A DNA stretch of 64,000 bases from Methylotenera oryzisoli. GTDB taxonomy: Bacteria; Pseudomonadota; Gammaproteobacteria; Burkholderiales; Methylophilaceae. Positions within the stretch are counted from its first letter, which is position 1. Each line of letters begins with the position of its first letter. Position numbers and translations under genes: made by a program. Where the stretch lies: assembly GCA_945881735.1 (NCBI GenBank), contig CAMCVF010000003.1, forward strand, positions 62,001 to 126,000, given 5' to 3'. This document shows, piece after piece, positions 28,267 to 37,594 of the stretch. The notes beneath the pieces are model-generated. The model saw only the letters and a program-made list of their open reading frames with translations, did not search any database and was not told the origin of the DNA.

Positions 28267-28852
28267 ATGATCTTTCATTTAGCACTGGCTGGCAGCTTAG
28301 GATGGGCAAGCGGTTTGCGGCTTTATCTCAATGTATTTATGGTGTGCGTGCTGGCTAGATACAACGTCACTCATTTGCCTGCTAGTTTAAATATATTAAG
28401 CAATCCGGGTATTCTTATTGTGGCAGGTGTGTTGAGTGTGATTGAATTTTTTGACGATAAAATCCCTTATGTAGATAGCGCATGGCATTCGATTCAAACC
28501 TTTATCCGTATCCCTGCTGGCGCCTTAATGGCTATGGACGCAATTAATACCTGCGGCCCAGTAACTGTGACGATTAACGCACTGCTTGACGGCTCATTAA
28601 CGGGTGTAACGCACGCGAAAAAACCAGCAGTCGCACGCTGATTAACACATCGCAAGAACTGGCAATTAATATTGCCACTTCTTTTAGTGAGGAATGTTTA
28701 TTACTAAAAGGTGGCTGGTTAGCGTTGATGCAATCGCTGTTTTTATTGGTTTATTACTGAAGTTTATTGTGTTTATGTTTTGGTTCTTACCAATATTATG
28801 GCGCGGCATCAAGCTTGTATTGGGTAATGTTAGTAAAGTGACGCGCGCCTAA
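28267..28852 (+). pseudogene. DUF4126 membrane protein, twice frameshifted
   Basis: The first 124 codons (28267-28641) carry the typical DUF4126 beginning: LGWASGLRLYLNVFMV, then VIEFFDDKIPYVDSAWHSIQTFIR. The frame is then lost near HAKK (about 28620). The expected continuation TLINTSQELAINIATSFSEE appears in the next frame. A second shift near 28735 leads to LLLKFIVFMFWFLPILWRGI and a stop at 28850-28852. With both shifts undone a normal length of about 195 results. Sequencing error is possible but two separate shifts make decay more likely. Confidence 0.75.
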
Positions 28853-28879
28853 TAAAATAATAATTATCGACTAATTAAA

Positions 28880-30067
28880 CTAGATTTTTTGACTTTTCCA
28901 CAAGCGCGTTTGACTAATAACGATTAAGGCAACCAGCAAATAAACCAACATCGCTAACGCCAAGCCCATCACACTGCCCCATACCAAAGGCACTATTAAA
29001 CCTGCTGACAAAGTTGATAAAAGCATTTGGATAAAGGCTTGTCCAGATGCCGCGGTGCCGCGGATTTTAGGGTGCCGGTCTAAGGCAGCTAGTGAAATAA
29101 TAGGCATGACTAATGCCATACCCACATTAAACAAGGCTACTGGCAAAATATTAAAAACAGGATTTAAAGGCCATAAATAACACACTGCTATATTTAACAT
29201 CACAATGATCAGCATCCAAGAAAACGCCAGTGTTAACACAGCTTTTGGAGAGAATTTGCCAGCCGCATATTTAGCCAAATAAGAACCCAGCACCATGCCA
29301 CATACAGTAGGTACAAACAAATAGCCGTATTGTTGCGGGCTTAAGCCTAAATGTTTGCCTAAAAATACGGGACTAGCTAATACATAGATAAAAAAAGCGG
29401 AAAAGCAGGCACCAATCGTAATACCAAGCTTGGCAAATTCTGCATCAGAAAATATGGTTTTATAGCTGGCTAGAACATTTTTGGCAGATAATGTAAGACG
29501 CTTTTCGGGCGGCATGGTTTCAGGGAGAAAAGTCACTGCTGCCCACAGCGACATGCCAGCATAAATTGCCAAGAAGATAAATATCGCTTGCCAGTGAATG
29601 CCTAATAACAATCCACCAATAATCGGCGCGATGGCAGGGGCGATTCCAAACAGCATTTGTACAGTTGCCATCACTCTTTGAGCGGCGGCGCCTTCAAACA
29701 AATCGCGCACCATGGCACGCGCGACTGTGTTACCCGCACCACCGCTTGCGCCTTGCAAAGCTCTAAAAAACCATAGCGTTTCTACATTTGGTGCAAATGC
29801 GCAGCCAATGGAAGCCAGTACAAAAATACCTAAACCCCATTTAATGGTAGTGACGCGCCCAATTGCGTCCGAAATCGCGCCGTGCCAAAGTGTCATCAAG
29901 GCGTATGGCAGTAAATAAACTGTTAAGCTTTGTTGAATATGTAAATCAGAGGTGCGCAAATCAGCACCCATCGCGTGGAATGCCGGCAAATAGGTATCGA
30001 TAGCAAAAGGTGCAAGCGCAGCCAAACTTGCCAGCACATACACTAAAAAAATGGAATGCGATTTCAA
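28880..30067 (-). CDS. Bcr/CflA-family multidrug MFS transporter
   Basis: 395 residues with twelve predicted helices. The MFS loop 2-3 motif appears as GAISDAIGRVTTIKWG, and RALQGASGGAGNTVARAMVRD is the family-specific helix 5 region of Bcr/CflA drug:H+ antiporters. The beginning matches the family (LAALAPFAIDTYLPA). Substrate unknown; relatives export bicyclomycin and chloramphenicol or cysteine. It stands alone beside a decayed methyltransferase gene. Confidence 0.88.
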   Translation of the reverse strand: MKSHSIFLVYVLASLAALAPFAIDTYLPAFHAMGADLRTSDLHIQQSLTVYLLPYALMTLWHGAISDAIGRVTTIKWGLGIFVLASIGCAFAPNVETLWFFRALQGASGGAGNTVARAMVRDLFEGAAAQRVMATVQMLFGIAPAIAPIIGGLLLGIHWQAIFIFLAIYAGMSLWAAVTFLPETMPPEKRLTLSAKNVLASYKTIFSDAEFAKLGITIGACFSAFFIYVLASPVFLGKHLGLSPQQYGYLFVPTVCGMVLGSYLAKYAAGKFSPKAVLTLAFSWMLIIVMLNIAVCYLWPLNPVFNILPVALFNVGMALVMPIISLAALDRHPKIRGTAASGQAFIQMLLSTLSAGLIVPLVWGSVMGLALAMLVYLLVALIVISQTRLWKSQKI

Positions 30068-30073
30068 CAGAGT

Positions 30074-30476
30074 CTAAATCTTTAAATTAATGCCGTTTGA
30101 ATTGTTAGCGATATGGGTAACATCAGGTTTGGTGAAGTGAGTTGCTAAAATATTGATACCGATTGGATACCTTTGATAGCCGTTCAACATTAAAAAAGCT
30201 TCCACTTGCACCTTATCAGTTTTGATTATTTCTATGGTCATCATTGGCACCACGATCTAAGCACACAACGCCATCTACAAAATAGTTGCGTCGCAAACTA
30301 AGTAAGATCATCACAAAGATAAACTATACTTGGTCAAATCTAGAGGTGTTCGGCAACTGGTAACTAGCCCAGCAAACACGATTCGCTTTCACCATTCTGC
30401 GATTATTACGATTAACAATAAAGGTGCCGCGATTCATGGAAGTTAACACAAAAGGTCTGGGACGGCGAATGACCAT
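30074..30476 (-). pseudogene. FkbM-like methyltransferase remnant with internal deletion
   Basis: From an ATG at 30476 the minus strand reads VIRRPRPFVLTSMNRGTFIV and NRNN, a TAG, then LLSLRRNYFVDGVVCLDRGAN in the same frame. This is the SAM-binding entry of FkbM-like proteins. The next part is missing. After the gap, in another frame, the C-terminal region IEIIKTDKVQVEAFL and NGYQRYPIGINILATH follows to a TAG at 30074-30076. About 130 codons remain of an expected 270 or so. The identification is from recalled family sequence and should be tested by search. Confidence 0.5.
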
Positions 30477-30522
30477 TTAACGACTTAACAAAACGATAAA
30501 AATGTATTTTATCAGCTAATTG

Positions 30523-31752
30523 TTATGGTAAGGCATGAAATTCCTCAACGCGCTCTTTATCACCTGCGACATATTTTTTAGAATTTTTATCTGTCCTAAA
30601 AATAATCGGTTTAGATGCCAAAACTGGATTTTTAGAATCCTCAATCGCTTTTTCAATCAAGTGATGATTAGGAGAAAGTGAGCAAACTGGGTCTGCGCTT
30701 TCTGCGTCACCTGTCAGCAAAAAGGCTTGACATCGACAACCGCCCAAATCGTTCATTTTCTCTGGGCAAGTTACACATGGCCCTTTCATCCAATCCGTGC
30801 CGCGATATTTATTAAAGGCTGGGCTTTCTTTCCAGGCATATTCCAAACCGTTATCACGCACATTAGGAAAAGCCATATTTGGCAATACACGTGCTGAATG
30901 GCATGGCAACACATCTCCGTTGGCGGTAACAATCATAAACACTTCTCCCCAGCCATTCATGCATTTTTTTGGTCTATCTCCAAAATAATCAGGTACCACA
31001 AAGAAAATCTTCATTTTGTTACCGACTTTTTGACGGAATTCGTTGGTAATACGCTCTGCTTCGTCAATTTGTTCTTTTAATGGCATCAACTGGCTACGAT
31101 TAACCAACGACCAGCCGTAATACTGGGTATTAGCCAGTTCAACATAATCCGCGCCCAGCGCTTCCGCCATCTCTAAGATTTCCTTGATATGGCCGATATT
31201 ATAACGATGTATCACTACATTTAGCACCATTGGATAGCCATGATTTTTAATCATGGCGGCTACTTTTTTCTTTAATTCAAAGGTTTTGGTATTGGTAATA
31301 AAGTTATTAATTTCTTCGGTAATATCATGCATGGACAACTGAATATGGTCTAAACCACCATCTTTAAAAGCTTGGATACGCTTTTCTGTTAAGCCAACAC
31401 CTGAAGTAATTAAATTGCTGTAATAGCCCAGCTTTTTGGCTTCAATCACTATATCTTCAATATCATCCCGCAATAATGGCTCGCCACCCGAAATGCCTAG
31501 CTGAATCGCACCCATTTTGCGCGCATCACGCAAGGCGTTAATCCATTGCTCAGTCGTTAATTCATTTTGTGTATGCTTGTCGTAATCGGTTGGGTTATAG
31601 CAAAATGCACAATGTAATGGGCAGCGATAAGTCACTTCTGCCAGCAACCATAATGGCTGGGTATGCGTAATATTCGCTGCCACGCCATTATTTTTTTCCT
31701 GCGCGTGAATCTCTTTCTGTACAACTGACTCACCTAACGATGTTTGTGTCAT
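30523..31752 (-). CDS. pqqE: PQQ biosynthesis radical SAM protein PqqE
   Basis: 409 residues. Radical SAM cysteines C44, C48 and C51 (CPLHCAFC). The C-terminal SPASM part has the cysteines CMNGW, CHSARVL, CVTCPEK and GGCRC for auxiliary clusters. It links the Glu and Tyr side chains of the PqqA peptide, with PqqD presenting the peptide. About 40 extra residues precede the first motif. It is the last gene of the operon pqqABCDE and is 75 bp from pqqD. Confidence 0.95.
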   Translation of the reverse strand: MTQTSLGESVVQKEIHAQEKNNGVAANITHTQPLWLLAEVTYRCPLHCAFCYNPTDYDKHTQNELTTEQWINALRDARKMGAIQLGISGGEPLLRDDIEDIVIEAKKLGYYSNLITSGVGLTEKRIQAFKDGGLDHIQLSMHDITEEINNFITNTKTFELKKKVAAMIKNHGYPMVLNVVIHRYNIGHIKEILEMAEALGADYVELANTQYYGWSLVNRSQLMPLKEQIDEAERITNEFRQKVGNKMKIFFVVPDYFGDRPKKCMNGWGEVFMIVTANGDVLPCHSARVLPNMAFPNVRDNGLEYAWKESPAFNKYRGTDWMKGPCVTCPEKMNDLGGCRCQAFLLTGDAESADPVCSLSPNHHLIEKAIEDSKNPVLASKPIIFRTDKNSKKYVAGDKERVEEFHALP

Positions 31753-31827
31753 TTTGCTACTCCTTGATTACTAAAGCTTGTAAATAACAAGCCCAGCTTA
31801 TAATTTTCCACGCTTAATTTTTTAAAC

Positions 31828-32136
31828 TTAAATCTTGCGAATCCACGCTTTACCGCTGGCCATTTCAAACATGCCAATAATGTCGGCTTCAATATTAACC
31901 GCTTCAGGAAAAGCCGCTTTTAAATCAGCCACAATATCACCGACTGTAGACTTACCATCTACGCGCTTTATGACTTCACCCGCACCACCATGTAGCTTCA
32001 CCATGCCCTCAGGAAAAAGTATCACATAACTTTGCTGTGCTTCTTCCCACTGAAACCGATGATGTAAGGCAATTGCAAACACATCTGAATGCTCTATTTT
32101 AAATTCTTCTGTTTGGCTCAATTGTAGGTTTTCCAT
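31828..32136 (-). CDS. pqqD: PQQ biosynthesis peptide chaperone PqqD
   Basis: 102 residues of the winged-helix PqqD fold that binds the PqqA precursor and delivers it to PqqE. The stretch VILFPEGMVKLHGGAGEVIKRVDGKSTVGDIVADL is the family core, split by charged residues. Starts 8 bp after pqqC. A PqqC-PqqD fusion, as in some methylotrophs, is not present here. Confidence 0.93.
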   Translation of the reverse strand: MENLQLSQTEEFKIEHSDVFAIALHHRFQWEEAQQSYVILFPEGMVKLHGGAGEVIKRVDGKSTVGDIVADLKAAFPEAVNIEADIIGMFEMASGKAWIRKI

Positions 32137-32144
32137 TTGATTTC

Positions 32145-32921
32145 TTATTCGAAATTGATTACAGGTTGGTGGAAATAATCTTTGCCATCGACTTTAATAT
32201 CCACGCTTGAAGCCAACATAATGGAATCAGCAATGACCCACAGCACATTCAATTTAAACTGCAAAATATCTAATGCTTTTAATTGCATTTCACGCGAGGT
32301 ACTAAAATAGTCTAGAGTCACACTTAAGCCCTGCTCTACATCTCGGCGTGCTTCAGTTAAGCGTTTTTTAAAGTAGCTTAAGCCTGATTCATTAATCCAC
32401 GGATACATTTGCGGCCATGAGCTGATGCGTTGTTGATGAATGTGCGGCGCAAACAATTCTGTTAGGCTTGAACATACAGATTCTTGCCAGCTGCGTTGTT
32501 TGGCAAAATTCACATAAGCATCTACTGCAAATTTAACCCCCGGGCTCACCAATTTAAGTGAGGTAATTTGCTCACGCGTTAAACCAACCGCCTCACCTAA
32601 CTGAATCCAAGCTTCAATACCACCAACGGCTTTTTTGTCCGCTTCATCCACACCATCATGGTCAGTAATACGTACAATCCACTGTTTACGCACTTCAACA
32701 TCATCACAATTAGAAAGAATTGCCGCGTCTTTCATGGGAATGCAAATTTGGTAGTAAAAACGATTCGCCACCCAGCATTGCAATTGGTCTTTAGTTAACT
32801 TGCCTTCATACATCATCACATGAAACGGATGATAGATATGATAGCCCTGACCTTTTTCGCGAAGCTTGTCCTCAAACTCAGCGCGGGTCCATGGCAAATT
32901 GTCTTTGGTTAATGCGTTCAT
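32145..32921 (-). CDS. pqqC: Pyrroloquinoline-quinone synthase PqqC
   Basis: 258 residues, all helical heme-oxygenase-like fold. It performs the last ring closure and eight-electron oxidation to PQQ with oxygen. Motifs include [16 protein letters not shown] near residue 27, [18 protein letters not shown] and the conserved RITDHDG. Lies 9 bp after pqqB. Confidence 0.95.
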   Translation of the reverse strand: MNALTKDNLPWTRAEFEDKLREKGQGYHIYHPFHVMMYEGKLTKDQLQCWVANRFYYQICIPMKDAAILSNCDDVEVRKQWIVRITDHDGVDEADKKAVGGIEAWIQLGEAVGLTREQITSLKLVSPGVKFAVDAYVNFAKQRSWQESVCSSLTELFAPHIHQQRISSWPQMYPWINESGLSYFKKRLTEARRDVEQGLSVTLDYFSTSREMQLKALDILQFKLNVLWVIADSIMLASSVDIKVDGKDYFHQPVINFE

Positions 32922-32930
32922 TATTTTCTC

Positions 32931-33878
32931 CTAAAGAATGATATCCATACCATCATAGGCAACTTCAATGCCATGCTGGCTAAGCGTTGCACGCTCGGCA
33001 GAATCTTCTCTTAAAATTGGATTGGTGTTATTGATATGAATCAATACTTTACGCACGGCTTGGCCTTCTTTTGGGCCAAACTCATCTAACTTTTCAATCA
33101 TACCGCCCTTACCTGATTGCGGATTATGACCAATGCTACGCGCTGTTTTAGTCATCAAGCCCATATCAATCATTTCTGTGTCGGTCCAAAATGTACCATC
33201 CACCATAATGCAATCGGCTTGAGTCATAAACTGTGGCAAATGTGGCTCTATTTCACCCAAACCTGGGCTGTACCAGCATTTTTTACCGGTACTAATTTCT
33301 TCAATTAAAACACCAATAGTGTCGCCTGCTTTGGGGTCATTACGATGTGGCGAGTATGGCGGTGCTGCGCTTTTTAACGCTACTGCTGTGAACTTTAAAT
33401 TAGGCACATTTGGAATGGTAAAACTACTTGATTTACTAAGATCAGTTCCATCAATCGGTACAACGTGGCGATTAATACCACAATAATGACTCAAAATATT
33501 CAATACTTGGTTGCCGCTGGTTAGATCTTCATACACCATATCCGTGCAATAAATTTCACGCTTTACTTTACCTTCACGCAACATATATAAACCGGTGGTA
33601 TGATCAATTTGAGCATCAATCAGCACTATGGCTTGAATACCTGAATCCCTAATATTTCTGCCTGGTTGCAGTGGCGCAAAGTCTTGAATCTGTTGCAGTA
33701 CATCCGGTGAAGCATTGAATAGCACCCAATCAACGCCGTTACTAGAAACACAAATTGAAGACTGCGTTCGCTTAGTGGCATTTATGGTACCTTTGCGTAA
33801 ACCATCACAGTTTGGACAGTTACAGTTCCATTGTGGAAAACCACCGCCTGCCGCGGCACCTAAAACGTGAATATGCAT
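32931..33878 (-). CDS. pqqB: PQQ biosynthesis protein PqqB (metallo-beta-lactamase fold)
   Basis: 315 residues. Begins with VLGAAAGGGFPQWNCNCPNC, the family signature with a zinc site in the CNCPNC knot. The beta-lactamase-like fold continues with the variant metal motif around DAQIDHTTGL. In other bacteria it hydroxylates the Glu-Tyr intermediate. A hairpin separates it from pqqA, 120 bp upstream. Confidence 0.95.
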   Translation of the reverse strand: MHIHVLGAAAGGGFPQWNCNCPNCDGLRKGTINATKRTQSSICVSSNGVDWVLFNASPDVLQQIQDFAPLQPGRNIRDSGIQAIVLIDAQIDHTTGLYMLREGKVKREIYCTDMVYEDLTSGNQVLNILSHYCGINRHVVPIDGTDLSKSSSFTIPNVPNLKFTAVALKSAAPPYSPHRNDPKAGDTIGVLIEEISTGKKCWYSPGLGEIEPHLPQFMTQADCIMVDGTFWTDTEMIDMGLMTKTARSIGHNPQSGKGGMIEKLDEFGPKEGQAVRKVLIHINNTNPILREDSAERATLSQHGIEVAYDGMDIIL

Positions 33879-33954
33879 GAGATTCTTTGCTTAACTTTTT
33901 AAAAACTATATTTTACGCTAAAAAAATTTGTTATTAATTTTTTTAAGGAACAAA

Positions 33955-33979
33955 AAAGGCTGTCTTTAAACAGCCTTTT
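33955..33979 (-). terminator. Hairpin between pqqA and pqqB, probable partial terminator
   Basis: On the minus strand AAAGGCTGTTTAAAGACAGCCTTT is followed by a T-rich stretch. It sits about 20 bp after the pqqA stop and 77 bp before pqqB. A terminator that lets some transcription through would give much more pqqA than pqqBCDE message, a pattern known for pqq operons elsewhere. Confidence 0.75.
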
Positions 33980-33998
33980 ATTAATCAGCAAAAGCTAA

Positions 33999-34070
33999 TT
34001 ATTTGTTCATTACGTACATTGTTACTTCAAAGCCAAAACGCATTTCAGTAGCTGCTGGAGTTGTCCACAT
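33999..34070 (-). CDS. pqqA: PQQ precursor peptide PqqA
   Basis: A 23-residue gene on the minus strand. ATG is at 34068-34070 and TAA at 33999-34001. The product begins MWTTPAATEMRFGFEVTMY and ends VMNK. Glu15 and Tyr19 in the FEVTMY segment are the ExxxY pair from which PQQ is built. AAGGAT precedes the ATG at a good distance. Only 71 bp of spacing plus the hairpin separate it from the biosynthetic genes. Confidence 0.95.
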   Translation of the reverse strand: MWTTPAATEMRFGFEVTMYVMNK

Positions 34071-34224
34071 GATAGTATCCTTAGGTTAAATTATTTAAAA
34101 AAATCGCTGTTGCTCTTGATTAGTGCCACAACGTGAAATGAATTTTGCGCGCTTTTTAATTTAAGCAATACTGATAACTTACCCAAATACTACTAAGTAA
34201 ATTCATGATGCAGGCATCAGCAAT

Positions 34225-35331
34225 CTAGTCGCCAATCTCTTCGCTTAATCGCTTACTCCTACGTTGGCGTACTGACAAGGCTAAAGCCTCAAGCAAATTA
34301 ACCGACTCTTGCCAACCCAAGCACGCATCCGTAATCGATTGCCCGTATTTAAGTTCACAGCCTGGCGTGTGGTCTTGGCGACCTTCATTTAGGTGTGATT
34401 CCACCATTAAACCAATAATGCGTGCATCGCCAGAGGCAACTTGCTTGGCAACATCGCGCGCCACTTCGTTTTGCTTACTGTATTGCTTGCTGCTATTAGC
34501 ATGGCTGCAATCAATCATCAGCCTAGGTGCTAAGCCTTCACAAGCTAATTGATTACAGGCATCATCTACGCTGGCCGCATCATAATTGGGCGCTTTCCCG
34601 CCACGCAAAATCACATGGCAATCCTCATTGCCTGTGGTTGAGATAATGGCCGATTGGCCTTCTTTAGTTACTGACAAGAAATGATGTGGGCTAGCTGCTG
34701 TTTTAATCGCATCAATCGCCACACGCACGCTACCATCTGTACCGTTTTTAAAGCCCACCGGGCAAGATAAGCCAGAAGCCAACTCTCTATGCACTTGTGA
34801 TTCAGTTGTACGCGCACCAATCGCGCCCCAACTGACTAAATCCGCTGTGTATTGTGGCGTAATCGTATCTAAAAACTCAGCACCTGCTGGCACGCCAAGC
34901 TCATTCACATCTAGCAAAAATTTACGCGCGATTTCTAGGCCTTCATTAATGGCATAACTTCCATCCAGATGAGGATCATTAATCAAGCCTTTCCAGCCTA
35001 CTGTTGTGCGTGGTTTTTCAAAATACACACGCATCACAATCAATAAATCGGCTGCTAAATTTTTGCGCACTTCTAATAAGCGCTGTGCGTATTCCATGCC
35101 CGCTTTTGTGTCGTGTATAGAACAAGGCCCTACAATCACTAATAATCTATCGTCCGCTTGATGCAATATGCGGTGAATCGCCGCACGCGTGCGCAGAATA
35201 TTGTGCGTTGAATCTGCGCTTTCTTTTAAGCGACTTAGTAAATCGGAAGGCGTGATTAGAGGCTTGATTTCGCGTATGCGAACATCATCCGTGGCTAGTT
35301 TTTGGTACATTAGCTTTTCTTGATCGGTCAT
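34225..35331 (-). CDS. 3-deoxy-7-phosphoheptulonate synthase, class I (AroG/AroF/AroH type)
   Basis: 368 residues; the E. coli class I isozymes are about 350. It joins phosphoenolpyruvate and erythrose 4-phosphate in the first step of the aromatic pathway. Motifs: VGPCSIHD (near residue 65), the KPRTTVGWKGLINDP signature and the metal-binding HANSSK. Which feedback-sensitive isozyme it corresponds to cannot be told. It lies 3 bp after hisC in the same direction. Confidence 0.92.
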   Translation of the reverse strand: MTDQEKLMYQKLATDDVRIREIKPLITPSDLLSRLKESADSTHNILRTRAAIHRILHQADDRLLVIVGPCSIHDTKAGMEYAQRLLEVRKNLAADLLIVMRVYFEKPRTTVGWKGLINDPHLDGSYAINEGLEIARKFLLDVNELGVPAGAEFLDTITPQYTADLVSWGAIGARTTESQVHRELASGLSCPVGFKNGTDGSVRVAIDAIKTAASPHHFLSVTKEGQSAIISTTGNEDCHVILRGGKAPNYDAASVDDACNQLACEGLAPRLMIDCSHANSSKQYSKQNEVARDVAKQVASGDARIIGLMVESHLNEGRQDHTPGCELKYGQSITDACLGWQESVNLLEALALSVRQRRSKRLSEEIGD

Positions 35332-35334
35332 TTT

Positions 35335-36435
35335 TTACTTTTTTATAATCTGCGATAATACTTCTAAAAAGCGAGCATTTTCGCCAAATAAGCCAATGCT
35401 AACGCGCAAATAGTCGGGCATTTCATAATTGGCAATTGGTCGTACAATCACGCCATTTTTTAATAATTGCTGGTTCACCTGCGCTGCATTTTCAATTTTA
35501 AAACTAATAAAATTGGCATATGAGGGAATATAACTTAAGCCTAACGCTGTTAAGCCTTGTGCAATTTGCACCATACCAGCTTGATTTAAGGCATAGCTAC
35601 GTTCTACAAAATCGTCATCAGCCAAGCTGGCAACTGCCGCCGCCTGCGCGATATTATTCACATTAAATGGCTGACGCACACGGTTTAGCATATCGGCAAC
35701 ATTGGCGTGCATTAAGCCAAAACCAATGCGCAAACCAGCTAAGCCATAGGCCTTTGAAAAGGTGCGCGAAATAATCAGGTTATCAAATTCGCTCAACCAG
35801 GTAATCGCTTCCGATTTATGATTAGCCGATAAATACTCGTCATAAGCTTCATCTAGTACTACCAATACGTTTTTTGGCACTTGCTTTAAAAAACCTTTTA
35901 AAACAAGTTTAGAAAGCAAAGTACCAGTTGGATTATTGGGGTTAGCAATAAATATTAAGCGCGTCTTTGGCGTTATCGCTTTTAAAAAAGCGTCTAAATC
36001 GTGCGCAAAATCTTTTGCAGGCACCACCACACCAGAAGAACCAACTGCTTGCGTTACTAGGGGATACACGGCAAAGGCATGTTGTGAATAAATCGCCTCA
36101 CAGCCTTTATGTAAGAAGGCTCTAGCAGTAAGTTCTAAAATATCATTTGAGCCATTGCCAAATACAATCTGGTTATGGGCAACATTGAATTTCTGTGCCA
36201 CGGTTTGGCGCAAGGCATAACTATTGCCATCTGGATAGCGCGCAATATCTAAAATGGCATCTTCAATGGCCATTTGCGCTTTTGGGCTGATGCCAAGAGG
36301 GTTTTCGTTAGAAGCTAATTTAACAATATCGGCCTCATTTAAACCCATTTCACGCGCAAGCTCACCAATCGGCTTACCACCTTGGTAGGGGGCAATGGTG
36401 CGGATGTAATCGGGAGCTAAATCACTGATATTCAT
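35335..36435 (-). CDS. hisC: Histidinol-phosphate aminotransferase
   Basis: 366 residues, class I/II aminotransferase fold. The PLP lysine is in SRTFSKAYGLAGLRIG (about residue 230); NPNNPTGT and the VVLDEAYDEY loop are present. It transfers an amino group to imidazole-acetol phosphate and often also serves phenylpyruvate or prephenate. It is placed between pheA and DAHP synthase, so a role in phenylalanine/tyrosine transamination is plausible. A second hisC elsewhere is possible. Confidence 0.92.
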   Translation of the reverse strand: MNISDLAPDYIRTIAPYQGGKPIGELAREMGLNEADIVKLASNENPLGISPKAQMAIEDAILDIARYPDGNSYALRQTVAQKFNVAHNQIVFGNGSNDILELTARAFLHKGCEAIYSQHAFAVYPLVTQAVGSSGVVVPAKDFAHDLDAFLKAITPKTRLIFIANPNNPTGTLLSKLVLKGFLKQVPKNVLVVLDEAYDEYLSANHKSEAITWLSEFDNLIISRTFSKAYGLAGLRIGFGLMHANVADMLNRVRQPFNVNNIAQAAAVASLADDDFVERSYALNQAGMVQIAQGLTALGLSYIPSYANFISFKIENAAQVNQQLLKNGVIVRPIANYEMPDYLRVSIGLFGENARFLEVLSQIIKK

Positions 36436-36491
36436 ACAAAAAACCTATTTAATTTGACAATATTTTAACAAAGGCGTTTGCACTGCTCCAC

Positions 36492-37574
36492 TTAAACCAC
36501 GGCTACAGGATATGAACCTAGTACTTTTAGAAAAGAAGCACGCTGTTCGCAATCGTGCAAAGCAGCCTTTACTTTTGGATCCAGTTGATGGCCTTCGATA
36601 TCCACATAGAACACATAATCCCATAAGCCTTGTTTAGAAGGTCGCGATTCAAACTTGGTCATACTGACACCATGGCGTGAAAGCGGTTCTAACAATTCCA
36701 CCATTGCGCCAGGTTTATTTTGTGAAGTCATCACAAGTGAGGTTTTATCCCGTCCAGAAGGTGCAACCTCATGCTTACCCAACACTAAAAATCGTGTCGT
36801 ATTTTTTGGATCATCTTCAATATTTTCAGCCAGCACATTCAAATTAAACAATTCTGCTGCGCGTTTGCTGGCAATAGCAGCCGCAAAGGTATTGTCTGTT
36901 GAAACCAAATTATGAATCATCTGCGCGGCATAGGCGTTGCTGGTTACCGGCTCGCGTTGCGCACGTGGCAAGTTTTTATTAAGCCACTCATGGCATTGCG
37001 ATAATGATTGGCTATGCGAAAAAACATGCTGGATTTTGGTAATATCAGTTTGCTTTGAAAGCAGGCAGTGATGAATCGGCAGCGTAATTTCGCCACACAC
37101 TTTAAGCGTGCTTTCAAGCAACAAATCTAAAGTTAGACCAATTGCACCTTCGGTTGAGTTTTCAACTGGCACCACGCCATAATCGGCCTGCCCGGCTTCT
37201 AAAGTGCGAAAGACTTCGTCGATACTGCCGCACACCACGGCACTACGGCCTAGCCCAAACTGTTTGAGCGCGGCCTCTTCACTGTAAGTGCCCAATGGCC
37301 CTAGAAAAGCGATTGAAAGTTCTTTCTCCAGCGCACGGCAATTCGACATCACAACACGAAAAATATGGCTGATTGCCTCTGCAGATAATGGGCCTTGGTT
37401 ATTAGCTTGCAGGCGGCGCAGCACTTGCGCTTCACGCTCTGGACGATAAATCACGCCATCATCTTTTAAGCTACCTATGGTGCGCGCCAATGCGGCACGT
37501 TCATTCACCAGCTTTAAAAGCTGCTCATCAATCACATCAATCTGGTCTCTGTGCTGTTTTAATTGTTCACTCAT
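36492..37574 (-). CDS. pheA: Chorismate mutase / prephenate dehydratase (P-protein)
   Basis: 360 residues. The AroQ-type chorismate mutase helices are at about residues 1-90. Prephenate dehydratase follows (about 95-270) with AFLGPLGTYSEEAA and VVPVENSTEGAIG, and its TRF-type catalytic motif is NTTRFLVLG. The ACT domain at the end (about 280-355) contains ESRPSK, which binds phenylalanine for feedback control. It lies 20 bp after serC and 56 bp before hisC. Confidence 0.95.
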   Translation of the reverse strand: MSEQLKQHRDQIDVIDEQLLKLVNERAALARTIGSLKDDGVIYRPEREAQVLRRLQANNQGPLSAEAISHIFRVVMSNCRALEKELSIAFLGPLGTYSEEAALKQFGLGRSAVVCGSIDEVFRTLEAGQADYGVVPVENSTEGAIGLTLDLLLESTLKVCGEITLPIHHCLLSKQTDITKIQHVFSHSQSLSQCHEWLNKNLPRAQREPVTSNAYAAQMIHNLVSTDNTFAAAIASKRAAELFNLNVLAENIEDDPKNTTRFLVLGKHEVAPSGRDKTSLVMTSQNKPGAMVELLEPLSRHGVSMTKFESRPSKQGLWDYVFYVDIEGHQLDPKVKAALHDCEQRASFLKVLGSYPVAVV

Positions 37575-37594
37575 AATGTAAAAAGTGTCCTGAA

